The position numbers and the translations under genes are program-made. This document shows, one piece after another, positions 26,121 to 34,233 of a stretch of DNA of 64,000 bases. The notes below the pieces were generated by a model that ran no database searches, had not been told where the DNA came from, and saw nothing but the letters and a program-made list of their open reading frames with translations. The DNA is from JAPHTQ01 sp050288165 (GTDB taxonomy: Bacteria; Pseudomonadota; Gammaproteobacteria; Thiohalomonadales; Thiohalomonadaceae). The stretch lies in NCBI GenBank assembly GCA_050288165.1, contig JBNKDG010000002.1:279824-343823 (forward strand), given 5' to 3'. The stretch's first letter is position 1; the number at the start of each line of letters is the position of its first letter.

Positions 26121-26561
26121 TCAGCCGAATATCCGTTGCCACCAGCGGCGGCGATTGCCAGGCGGCGGAAAGGCGGCGTTGAGGTCGGCGGGCGGCAATA
26201 CAGACAAGATCCAGCCGGGGAAGGGCGGTGGCCCGAAGCCCGGTCCACAGACACTGCCAAGGTTATGCGGGTCGTAGATCTTGATAAAGCTCGGGTCGTT
26301 CACGTCATCGGCATAGACGATACCGCAGTAGTCTTCGTCGTGTTCCCGGTGTAGTAGCTCGTCGATTTCCGTAATGAAGTGCAGCAGCTTTTCATGGTCG
26401 ACGGGCTGCTCAGGCACCTCTTCACCGACGGCATAGATGTACCAGGACTTCTTCTCGTCCTGACGTAACACCTGCCAGAAGTTGTCCAGCTCTTCCCATC
26501 TGAGCAGGCTGCGAAAGTAGCCGCGATAACGGCCGAGGAAGGGATTATCGAGATCGGTCAT
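26121..26561 (-). CDS. Conserved hypothetical protein after gluQ
   Basis: The 146-residue acidic protein begins MTDLDNPFLGRYRGYFRSLL and has no signal peptide or membrane helix. The middle, rich in Asp, Glu and His (ELLHREHDEDYCGIVYADD), and a Pro/Gly-rich end (GPGFGPPPFPGW) are its main features. I do not recognise a family. The start at 26561 follows the gluQ stop codon by one base, so it is translationally coupled; a longer upstream frame overlaps gluQ and is not credible. Confidence 0.75.
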   Translation of the reverse strand: MTDLDNPFLGRYRGYFRSLLRWEELDNFWQVLRQDEKKSWYIYAVGEEVPEQPVDHEKLLHFITEIDELLHREHDEDYCGIVYADDVNDPSFIKIYDPHNLGSVCGPGFGPPPFPGWILSVLPPADLNAAFPPPGNRRRWWQRIFG

Positions 26562-26562
26562 C

Positions 26563-27486
26563 TTATTTTGGTGGTGTGGTGTGCCAGTGGACGGACAGTG
26601 TACGGGGAACCCTGTCGGCTTGCCAATGGGCCACTGCCCAGCGCCAGAAGCTATCGAGTTCGCCTTGCAAAAGTTCGTCTGGTGGTTGTTGGCCGAGGAA
26701 CGCCAGCGCCTGCCAAAGCGACGGCAGGGGATTCTCCAGCACCAGTGCAGGGGCATAGGTCTGCTTACTTAGTTTGAGTCCCTCGGTATTAACCGCGACC
26801 GGTAGATGGCGATAGGCCGGGGTGGGATAGCCCAGATAACGCTGCAACAGAATTTGGCGCGGGGTCGAATCGAGCAGGTCGCTGCCGCGGACTACCTCGG
26901 TGATACCCTGTTCCGCATCATCGACCACCACTGCCAGTTGATAGGCAAAGGGGCCGTCGGCACGGCGCAGCACGAAGTCGCCTACCTCGGTGGCGAGGTT
27001 CTGTCGGATGGTGCCCTGAATGGCATCGACGAATTCCACCTGCTGTCCTTCGGTCAACAGGCGTAGCGCGTGTTGTTGCCGACTATCGGCCTGGTGGCTG
27101 CGGCAGGTGCCGGGATAGACCCCGAGAGGCAGGCCAAGCTGTTCGCCGCGTTCGGCGATCTCCTTGCGAGAGCAGCCACAGCGATAGAGCAGGCCAAGTT
27201 GTTGTAGACGATCCAGCGCTTCGAGATAGCGATCGTGACGGCGGCTCTGATAGATCACCTCCCCGTCCCACTCGAAGCCGTAACGTTCCAGGGTCTGGAG
27301 AATCAATCTGTCGGCGCCACGCATCTCGCGCGGCGGATCGAGGTCTTCGATGCGCAGCAGCCATTCGCCGCCATGCTGCCGTGCCTCCAGATAGCTGCCG
27401 ACCGCGGCGACCAGCGAGCCGAAGTGCAGCGGGCCGGTAGGAGAAGGGGCAAAACGGCCGCGATAGGGCGATGTGCTCTCAGTCAT
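26563..27486 (-). CDS. gluQ: Glutamyl-Q tRNA(Asp) synthetase
   Basis: 307 residues, the catalytic half of a glutamyl-tRNA synthetase without the anticodon-binding domain. It attaches glutamate to queuosine at the wobble base of tRNA(Asp). The HIGH-like motif is PSPTGPLHFGSL (from residue 15) and the KMSKS-like motif is LKLSKQ. The cysteine pair in YRCGCSRKE and the later Cys in PGTCRSH are the usual zinc ligands. It overlaps the nitroreductase gene by eight bases. The queuosine gene queF lies 12 kb away in this window. Confidence 0.95.
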   Translation of the reverse strand: MTESTSPYRGRFAPSPTGPLHFGSLVAAVGSYLEARQHGGEWLLRIEDLDPPREMRGADRLILQTLERYGFEWDGEVIYQSRRHDRYLEALDRLQQLGLLYRCGCSRKEIAERGEQLGLPLGVYPGTCRSHQADSRQQHALRLLTEGQQVEFVDAIQGTIRQNLATEVGDFVLRRADGPFAYQLAVVVDDAEQGITEVVRGSDLLDSTPRQILLQRYLGYPTPAYRHLPVAVNTEGLKLSKQTYAPALVLENPLPSLWQALAFLGQQPPDELLQGELDSFWRWAVAHWQADRVPRTLSVHWHTTPPK

Positions 27487-28144
27487 GCCAGCTGGTAAAG
27501 TTTTCGACCTCTTCGCGGGTGGTACGATAGTTGTTTACCGCGGCACTTTTGTCCGCGTAACCGAGAGCGATACCACAGGCGAAGGTCCAGCTGTGTTCGA
27601 TCCCAAGAATATCGCGTACTATATGCGGATATTCGGCAATGGACGCCTCCGGACAGGTGGAGAGACCTTTGGCTTCCGCGGCGAGCATAATGTTCTGCAC
27701 GAACATGCCGATGTCCATCCAGCTTCCCTGCGCGAGTCGCCGGTCGATGAACACCAGCAGCCCTACGGGTGCACCGAAAAAGTGGTAGTTGCTGTCCCAT
27801 GCGTCCAGTCTGGCCTCCTTGTCCTCGCGACCGATGCCCAGAGCGGAGTAGAGCGCCAGACCGGTGGTTTTTCGACGCTGTGCATAGGGTTCAAACCATT
27901 CAGAAGGGTAGTATTGGTAATCCGGCTTGCCGTTATCGCCGTTTCTACGTTCGCTGACGATGGCATCGCCAATACGCTGTTTGCTGTTGCCCCTGACCAC
28001 GGCAACCCGCCATGGCTGCATATTGGCGCCAGAAGGCGCATAGCGGGCGGTATTTAAGATTTCTGTAATGGTTTGCTGGGAGACTTCACGTGAGAGAAAG
28101 GAGCGAGTGCTCTGGCGTGTCGTTATAGCGTCCAGGGTATTCAT
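27479..28144 (-). CDS. Nitroreductase-family flavoprotein
   Basis: 221 residues with the FMN-binding opening RQSTRSFLSREVSQQT and APSGANMQPWRVAVV, and the dimer-core helix GMFVQNIMLAAEAKGLSTCP, followed by a GIALGYAD cofactor loop. Family members are FMN-dependent NAD(P)H oxidoreductases with varied substrates; the real substrate here is unknown. It is first in a three-gene unit (nitroreductase, gluQ, hypothetical). Cytoplasmic. It is divergent from the DUF3579 gene across a 137-base gap. Confidence 0.92.
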   Translation of the reverse strand: MNTLDAITTRQSTRSFLSREVSQQTITEILNTARYAPSGANMQPWRVAVVRGNSKQRIGDAIVSERRNGDNGKPDYQYYPSEWFEPYAQRRKTTGLALYSALGIGREDKEARLDAWDSNYHFFGAPVGLLVFIDRRLAQGSWMDIGMFVQNIMLAAEAKGLSTCPEASIAEYPHIVRDILGIEHSWTFACGIALGYADKSAAVNNYRTTREEVENFTSWHD

Positions 28145-28229
28145 TGTATCCTCTGCATATTGTGTATGGACGGATTGCCCACACTATAAAAGAGTGATGC
28201 AAGAGGTTAAAGCAGGTTGATGTTGCAGG

Positions 28230-28245
28230 AGACCCTTCGGGGTCT
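28230..28245 (+). other. TTCG-tetraloop hairpin in the DUF3579 leader
   Basis: AGACCC and GGGTCT close on a TTCG loop, giving an unusually stable RNA hairpin 36 bases before the start codon. It has no T run directly after it, so it is more likely a leader stabiliser or processing site than a terminator. Confidence 0.45.
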
Positions 28246-28281
28246 ATGTTATTAATAAAAAGAGAGAATGGTGGAGTAGAC

Positions 28282-28578
28282 ATGGCAACCGATGATGAAG
28301 AGAGCTGGGTAATCGAAAGTGTGAAGAAGGACGGGCAACCGTTCCGCCCCAGCGACTGGATTGAGCGTATTTCGGCAAGTCTGGGAACCTTCAAGTCGGA
28401 TCACCGGTTGCACTATTCGAATGAAGTCAAACCCTGCATCATCGAAGGCCGCAAATGCCTGCTGGTAGCCAAGGGACTGGCGAATAAGAACCCAGAAGCC
28501 TATTCCTACATTATGCGTTTCGCCGAAGAGAATAACCTGCGGGTGCAGGAAGATCGGCGTAAACCGTCAGACCGTTAA
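28282..28578 (+). CDS. DUF3579 family protein
   Basis: 98 residues beginning MATDDEESWVIESVKKDG, with the family phrases FRPSDWIERISASLGTF and RKCLLVAKGLANKNPEAYSYI. Function of the family is unknown to me; it is a small soluble cytoplasmic protein in proteobacteria. The ATG at 28282 follows GGAGTAG closely, whereas the upstream in-frame ATG at 28246 lies in the leader hairpin and lacks a ribosome site. It ends at a bidirectional terminator shared with dksA. Confidence 0.88.
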   Translation: MATDDEESWVIESVKKDGQPFRPSDWIERISASLGTFKSDHRLHYSNEVKPCIIEGRKCLLVAKGLANKNPEAYSYIMRFAEENNLRVQEDRRKPSDR

Positions 28579-28598
28579 GTAAGAATACAGACATGAAA

Positions 28599-28620
28599 AA
28601 AGGGAGCGTAAGCTCCCTTT
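28599..28620. terminator. Bidirectional terminator between the DUF3579 gene and dksA
   Basis: AAAGGGAGC and GCTCCCTTT form a nine-base stem with a four-base loop. A runs on the left and T runs on the right give a proper U-tract on both strands, serving both convergent genes. Confidence 0.93.
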
Positions 28621-28641
28621 TTTTTGCGCGAATGAGACAAC

Positions 28642-29379
28642 TCAGCCGCGTTGCTTTTCCCGAATCTCGTCGAGCGTTTTACAGTCGATGCAGAGTGTGG
28701 CGGTCGGACGTGCCTCAAGGCGACGCAGGCCGATCTCGACACCGCAGCTTTCGCAGTAGCCGTATTCACCTTCCTCGAGCATGTCCAGGGATTCGTTGAT
28801 TTTCTTCAGCAGCTTGCGTTCGCGGTCGCGGGTACGCAGCTCCATGGTGAAATCGGATTCCTGGCTGGCACGGTCATTGGGATCGGGGAAGTTGGCCGCC
28901 TCGTCCTGCATGTGATGAACGGTACGGTCTACCTCTTCCATCAGCTCCATTTTCCAGTGCATCAGAATCTGGCGGAAGTGTTCGCGCATCGGTGCGCTCA
29001 TGTACTCCTCGCCCTTCTTCTCAACATACGGTTCAACGTTGCCGACCCCTTCCAGGTTGGTGGTGCGGATTGCTTTTGCCGGGGTACTTTTTTTACTGGT
29101 TGCTTTCACAGTGGCTTTCTTTGCAGTAGGAACAGATTTGGTTTTTGCCGCCGGTGCTTTCTTTGCTACCGGTTTCTTTACTGGTGCTTTCTTCACAGGC
29201 GCCTTTTTGGCGGGTGCCTTCTTCGCTACCGGCTTTTTAACTGCGGCCTTTTTCGGCGCGGCTTTCTTTACCGCCGGTTTCTTTGCGACAGCTTTCTTTA
29301 CCGTTTTCTTCGGTGCTGCCTTTTTTACCGCTTTCTTCGCGGCAGCCTTCTTGGGTGTAGCTGCTTTTTTTGCTGGCAT
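28642..29379 (-). CDS. dksA: DksA with a histone-H1-like N-terminal extension
   Basis: 245 residues. The C-terminal ~135 are a normal DksA: the coiled-coil arms with the tip region NDRASQESDF, and the zinc finger CESCG...CIDCK. DksA binds the RNA polymerase secondary channel and, with ppGpp, sets rRNA and amino-acid promoter activity. The N-terminal ~110 residues are almost wholly Lys, Ala, Pro and Val in repeats such as AAPKKAAVKKPVAKKAP, like histone H1 tails or AlgP; E. coli DksA (151 residues) lacks this. The start at 29379 is supported by AGGAGA. The extension should bind DNA or RNA without sequence preference; this is inference. Confidence 0.93.
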   Translation of the reverse strand: MPAKKAATPKKAAAKKAVKKAAPKKTVKKAVAKKPAVKKAAPKKAAVKKPVAKKAPAKKAPVKKAPVKKPVAKKAPAAKTKSVPTAKKATVKATSKKSTPAKAIRTTNLEGVGNVEPYVEKKGEEYMSAPMREHFRQILMHWKMELMEEVDRTVHHMQDEAANFPDPNDRASQESDFTMELRTRDRERKLLKKINESLDMLEEGEYGYCESCGVEIGLRRLEARPTATLCIDCKTLDEIREKQRG

Positions 29380-29625
29380 ACGCTCGGTCTCCTGCGCAAA
29401 GCGTAACTTCATGGAAGATCTAATACTGCCTGGCTTTCCTCAATCCAGGGACGCCTCTGGCATATCACGTCATGACCTCCGCAGAGGTTCCACAAAAATC
29501 AAGCGCGCATCTATACCAGATGTGGGCAGGGGGCGCAACTTTCGTGGTCCATGGCGCGGGTGCAATCGGTGACATTGTCGGGTAATCTACAGCGCCCTGA
29601 TTGCAATAGATACAGGTTGATAAGC

Positions 29626-30381
29626 ATGCTTTCTGCGCTGTTATTCGATGTGGACGGTACCCTGGCCGATACCGAGCGTGACGGCCATCGGGTGGCCTTT
29701 AATCGTGCCTTCGCTGAGGCTGGGTTGGACTGGGACTGGAGCGAAGTGCTCTACGGCAAGTTGCTCGCGGTCACCGGGGGCAAGGAGCGAATTCGCTACT
29801 ACCTGGACAACTTCAACACCGGCTTCCAGCGCCCGGATGATCTGGACAGCTTCATTGCCGGGTTACACCAGGCCAAGACCCGTCACTATGTGCAGATGCT
29901 GGGTGAGGGGCTGATTCCGCTGCGGCCGGGGGTACGGCGCCTGCTACTCGAAGCCCGTGAGGCGGGTATGCGTCTGGCGGTAGCCACCACAACGACTCCG
30001 GAGAATGTTTCCGCCCTGTTGCAGAACGCTCTGGCCCCCGATGCGATGGAGTGGTTCGAGGTGATCGCCGCCGGGGATGTGGTTCCGGCCAAGAAGCCCG
30101 CGCCGGATATCTATATATATGCAATGGAGAAGATGGGTCTGACCCCTGCGGAGTGTATCGCCTTCGAGGATTCCTACAACGGCATTCGCTCCTCCCTTGG
30201 TGCCGGGCTCAAAACCATCGTCGCGGTCAACGGTTATACCCGGGATGAGGCGTTCGACGGCGCGGCCATCGTGCTCGACCATTGGGGTGAGCCGGACCAG
30301 CCGTTCAACGTTATCAGCGGTGATGCCGGTGGCGCCATCTGTCTCGACCTGTCACTGGTGAAACGCCTGCATGGCGACTGA
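29626..30381 (+). CDS. HAD phosphatase of the CbbY type
   Basis: 251 residues with HAD motif I LLFDVDGTLADTERDGH (Asp nucleophile at about residue 8), the CbbY-like run VAFNRAFAEAGLDWDW, motif III lysine in PAKKPAPDIY and motif IV in AFEDSYNGIRSS. CbbY enzymes remove xylulose-1,5-bisphosphate, an inhibitor of Rubisco, in Calvin-cycle bacteria; other members act on hexose phosphates. No Rubisco gene is in the window. The ATG at 29626 gives the normal N-terminus; an upstream frame is open but unlike the family. The end overlaps the aminotransferase start by 11 bases. Confidence 0.88.
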   Translation: MLSALLFDVDGTLADTERDGHRVAFNRAFAEAGLDWDWSEVLYGKLLAVTGGKERIRYYLDNFNTGFQRPDDLDSFIAGLHQAKTRHYVQMLGEGLIPLRPGVRRLLLEAREAGMRLAVATTTTPENVSALLQNALAPDAMEWFEVIAAGDVVPAKKPAPDIYIYAMEKMGLTPAECIAFEDSYNGIRSSLGAGLKTIVAVNGYTRDEAFDGAAIVLDHWGEPDQPFNVISGDAGGAICLDLSLVKRLHGD

Positions 30382-31552
30382 CGACCCCCACAAATTTCCC
30401 CCCATCGCCAGCCGTATGGCGGAGATTGAGCCGTTCCATGTAATGGATCTACTAGGCAAGGCAAGGCAACTGGAGGCGCAGGGGCGGTCGATCATCCACA
30501 TGGAGATCGGCGAACCGGATTTCACTACCCCCCAGCCGGTACTCGATGCGGCGCAGCAGGCACTGGCCGCGGGTGAGACCCACTATACCCCGGCGATGGG
30601 CTTGCCCGCCCTGCGAGAAGCGATTTCCACCTTTTATCGTGAACGTTACGGTGTGGCAGTTCCCGCCGAACGTATTGTGATTACCCCCGGTGCTTCCGGG
30701 GCGCTGTTACTGGCACTCGGTGTATTACTGGATCGTGACAGCGAGGTATTGATGGCCGATCCGGGGTATCCCTGCAATCGGCATTTCGTCCGCTTTGTCG
30801 AAGGTGCCGCCCGGGGGATCCCGGTCGATGCCTCGAGCGGATATCAGTTGAACGTTGAACTGTTGCAACAGCACTGGGCAGAAGCAACTCGTGCGGTGCT
30901 ACTTGCCAGTCCCTCGAATCCCACCGGTACCGTGGTCAGCCCGGATGAGTTGTCGGCAATGTCCAAATTAACTCGTGAGCGGGAAGGGGCATTGCTGGTT
31001 GATGAGATCTACCACGGTTTGATCTACGACGGTCCGGATACCACCGCACTATCGCTCAGTGATGAATTGTTTGTGATTAACAGTTTCTCAAAATACTTTT
31101 GTATGACCGGCTGGCGGCTGGGTTGGCTGGTTGTACCGCAACGCTATGTCCGTGAAGTGGAGAAGCTGATGCAGAATCTCTTTATTGCCGCGCCGACTCT
31201 GGCGCAACACGCGGCCGTGGCGGCATTTACACCTGAAAATATAGGTGTTCTTGAACAACGCAAGGATGTGTTCCGGCAGCGCCGTGACTACCTGCTTCCC
31301 GCATTGCGTGAATTGGGTTTTGATATTCCCGTTACACCGCAGGGGGCTTTTTATCTCTATGCCGACTGTAGTCGCTACACCGATGACAGTTATCGATTCG
31401 CCACGGAGCTTCTGGAAAAGGCGGGTGTTGCGGTGACTCCCGGAATCGATTTTGGCAGCCACCTGCCACAACGACATCTACGCTTTGCCTATACCACCTC
31501 GATGGAACAGCTTGAGGAGGGTGTTCGCAGACTTGCCGTTTATCTGAGTTAA
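30371..31552 (+). CDS. Class I/II PLP-dependent aminotransferase
   Basis: 393 residues of fold-type I. The PLP-binding lysine is Lys241 in INSFSKYFCMTGWRLGW. MEIGEPDFTTP near residue 45, ASPSNPTGTVV near 180 and the C-terminal Arg in RHLRFAYTT for the substrate carboxylate are all present. It resembles aspartate/alanine-type aminotransferases; the exact amino donor cannot be told. It overlaps the CbbY-like gene and is therefore co-expressed with it. Cytoplasmic. Confidence 0.93.
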   Translation: MATDDPHKFPPIASRMAEIEPFHVMDLLGKARQLEAQGRSIIHMEIGEPDFTTPQPVLDAAQQALAAGETHYTPAMGLPALREAISTFYRERYGVAVPAERIVITPGASGALLLALGVLLDRDSEVLMADPGYPCNRHFVRFVEGAARGIPVDASSGYQLNVELLQQHWAEATRAVLLASPSNPTGTVVSPDELSAMSKLTREREGALLVDEIYHGLIYDGPDTTALSLSDELFVINSFSKYFCMTGWRLGWLVVPQRYVREVEKLMQNLFIAAPTLAQHAAVAAFTPENIGVLEQRKDVFRQRRDYLLPALRELGFDIPVTPQGAFYLYADCSRYTDDSYRFATELLEKAGVAVTPGIDFGSHLPQRHLRFAYTTSMEQLEEGVRRLAVYLS

Positions 31553-31680
31553 CACTCATTCCCTGTTTATTTCCGAGATATTTACTATTCTTTCTCTCGA
31601 ACATACTTTGATTCCAAAGTAGGAATAAGTGCGTTTGTGGCTGCTATGGCCCGGATGCCGTGGTGTTTTATGGAGAAAAC

Positions 31681-33993
31681 ATGAAAGTGCTGCTGGCAGA
31701 GGATGATGCCATTGTACGCAAGGCGGTGGCAGCAGGATTGATGGCCGACGGCCATGATGTTGAGTTAGCCGAGGACGGGGAAGATGCGCTATCGATTGCC
31801 AGGCATACTCATCCTGATCTGATTGTCTCAGATGTACTCATGCCAAACATGGACGGATTCAGTCTATGTGAGGCAGTCCGTGCAGACGGTGAATTGCGTG
31901 ATGTGCCCGTCGTTTTCTACTCATCCACGTTCCTCGATCCGGAAGATGAAGCGCTGGCACATAAGGTCGGCGCATCTGGCTTTATCCTGAAAGGGAAAGA
32001 CATAAAGGCTTTTCGGAAACAATTACGCGGCATACTCGAGTCAGAAAAACAATATACTCCATCGCCACAAGATTCCGATCCTGCCAATCGTAGTGAGGCG
32101 AATCGTCTTCACTACAAGGCTTTGGTCGGCAAGTTGCACGCAAAAGTTACCGAGCTGGAAAGCGAGAGACGTGCGCTGCGGGATAGCAGGCAGTTTCTGG
32201 ATCGTATCGTCACAACAATCCCAGATGTTGTGTTTGTGATTTCTGTCCCTGAACTACAAGTCAATTATGTTGCACCCAATGCTGAAAGATTGCTGGGATA
32301 TCCGGGTGAAATTTTTGTTGGTGATCGCGATAAATGGCAAATGTTAATCGTGCCGGAGGATAGAGAGCGGGTCATTGAGGAACTGGTGAGCGCTACACAA
32401 AGCAGTCGTGATGTCATCATAACCTGCCGCATGCTGCATCAATCTGGCGACGTGCGCTGGATAGAAAGCCGTATCACTCCACGCTTAGGGAGTGATGGCA
32501 AGACTGTAGTCGATATGATTGGTGTGATGACGGATGTGACGGAACGGTTTAAAGCCGAGGATGAAATCAGGAATCTCGCCAGGTTCCCGGAAGAGAACCC
32601 CAGTCCGGTCTTGCGGGTGAATGCGGGAGGCGAAATTCTTTATACGAATCCTGCGTGCCGGGAGTTGTTTGATGAATGCCGTCTTCACGGCGGAAGTGAG
32701 TGTAAAACGCTGGTGCAGGAAGCTATGCAGGCACTCATTGAGAACAAACCTGCGAGAGTGGTATACCCCATTGGTGAACGGCATGTTTCGTTTGTGATAA
32801 CGCCGGTTAGAGACGCTGGTTATGTCAATATTTACGGACGGGATATCACAAAAAGAGTCCATGCGACTCAGCAGCTAGAGCGTACCAATCATATCTTGCG
32901 TACCCTGAGTCAGGGAAACAGGGCGATGATACATGCTGTATCAGAAGATGACCTGTTGCAGCGGGTCTGTGATGTGTTGGCTGATGAAGGAGGGTATCCG
33001 TTTGTATGGGCGGCATATACCGATAATGATGGCCGGCTGCAGGTAAAAGTACAGCGGGGTAATTACGCCGGGATGATGCAGGAATGGATTGATGATGTTG
33101 CAAAGATAAATTTCGCGAGCGAGTATTTCTCCTCGCTATCCCATGGTGGCAAGCCCTTCGTGGTGGATCCTTTGTCCGATGCGGTATGGACAAGTCAACA
33201 GGTAAGTTCAATACATAGTGGAATCTTGTCTGCATTAGTGTTGCTTCCGTTGATGGAATATCAAAAGCTGCTTGGCGTTATCGGCATCTTTTCTACCAAA
33301 CTGGACAGCTTTGACGAGACAGAGTTGTCACTATTGTTCGAAATGGCCAGTGACGTTTCATATGGTATACATGCACATCGTACTCATGATGCGCATGAAA
33401 AGAGTATGCTGCGTTTGCAGGATTCCATGTTTCAGACCATTGAGGTCGTCTCTCGTACGCTTGAAAAACGCGATCCATATACGGCTGGACATCAGCAGCG
33501 GGTAATGCAACTGGCTGTGGCCATTGCTCGGGATATGGGATACCCCGAGCAACGAATCGAAGGCTTGCGTCTTGCGGCGCAGGTGCATGATATCGGTAAA
33601 ATTCATGTGCCAGCAGAGATCCTGAATAGACCTGGTCGATTATCTCCCAGTGAATTTGGCATCATCAAATCACATCCACAAGTGGGCTACGACATTCTGA
33701 AAGATGTAAAGTTTGACTGGCCGATTGCGGATATCGTGTTGCAACACCATGAACGTTGTGACGGTAGTGGCTATCCAAAAGGTTTGAGGTGCGAAGAGAT
33801 TATCCACGAGGCACGCATTCTGGCTGTGGCTGATGTGGTGGAAGCGATTACCTCTCACCGCCCATACCGAGCAAGTTTGGGTATTGATGTGGCGCTTGAT
33901 GAGCTGGAAAAGGGGCGTGGCAATATCTACCATGAAGAAGTTGTCGATACCTGTCTGTCGCTTTTTCGTGAGAAAGGCTTTTCCTGGGATTAG
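31681..33993 (+). CDS. Response regulator with PAS, GAF and HD-GYP output
   Basis: 770 residues: receiver (1-120, Asp51 in LIVSDVLMPNMDGF), PAS (about 170-290), a degenerate PAS (about 300-395), GAF (about 410-550) and HD-GYP (about 570-765) with HDIGK (His636) and HHERCDGSGYP intact. It should hydrolyse c-di-GMP under phosphorylation control. No histidine kinase is adjacent. The ATG at 31681 follows GGAGAAAAC. The receiver and first PAS are close in sequence to the next gene, a tandem paralog. Soluble. Confidence 0.94.
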   Translation: MKVLLAEDDAIVRKAVAAGLMADGHDVELAEDGEDALSIARHTHPDLIVSDVLMPNMDGFSLCEAVRADGELRDVPVVFYSSTFLDPEDEALAHKVGASGFILKGKDIKAFRKQLRGILESEKQYTPSPQDSDPANRSEANRLHYKALVGKLHAKVTELESERRALRDSRQFLDRIVTTIPDVVFVISVPELQVNYVAPNAERLLGYPGEIFVGDRDKWQMLIVPEDRERVIEELVSATQSSRDVIITCRMLHQSGDVRWIESRITPRLGSDGKTVVDMIGVMTDVTERFKAEDEIRNLARFPEENPSPVLRVNAGGEILYTNPACRELFDECRLHGGSECKTLVQEAMQALIENKPARVVYPIGERHVSFVITPVRDAGYVNIYGRDITKRVHATQQLERTNHILRTLSQGNRAMIHAVSEDDLLQRVCDVLADEGGYPFVWAAYTDNDGRLQVKVQRGNYAGMMQEWIDDVAKINFASEYFSSLSHGGKPFVVDPLSDAVWTSQQVSSIHSGILSALVLLPLMEYQKLLGVIGIFSTKLDSFDETELSLLFEMASDVSYGIHAHRTHDAHEKSMLRLQDSMFQTIEVVSRTLEKRDPYTAGHQQRVMQLAVAIARDMGYPEQRIEGLRLAAQVHDIGKIHVPAEILNRPGRLSPSEFGIIKSHPQVGYDILKDVKFDWPIADIVLQHHERCDGSGYPKGLRCEEIIHEARILAVADVVEAITSHRPYRASLGIDVALDELEKGRGNIYHEEVVDTCLSLFREKGFSWD

Positions 33994-34233
33994 AGCCAAG
34001 TATTGTCAATCCGCACTGCAGAAAACGTTTGAGTAAATCACCTGTAATGCGTGTGTTTTTTCTCTGTCTGAGCTACTTCTGGCTTGATGTTCCGGATATC
34101 TGATTTAACTATTCTGAAACGCTCTTTTCTTGGAAGTTTACTATCCTTGATATAGGGAGTTCTCTCTGCGGAGAGAACGGTGGCAATTCCAACTCACCGG
34201 TTGAAATTGCGCTTTTGCTGTTCGAGGTGCCGT

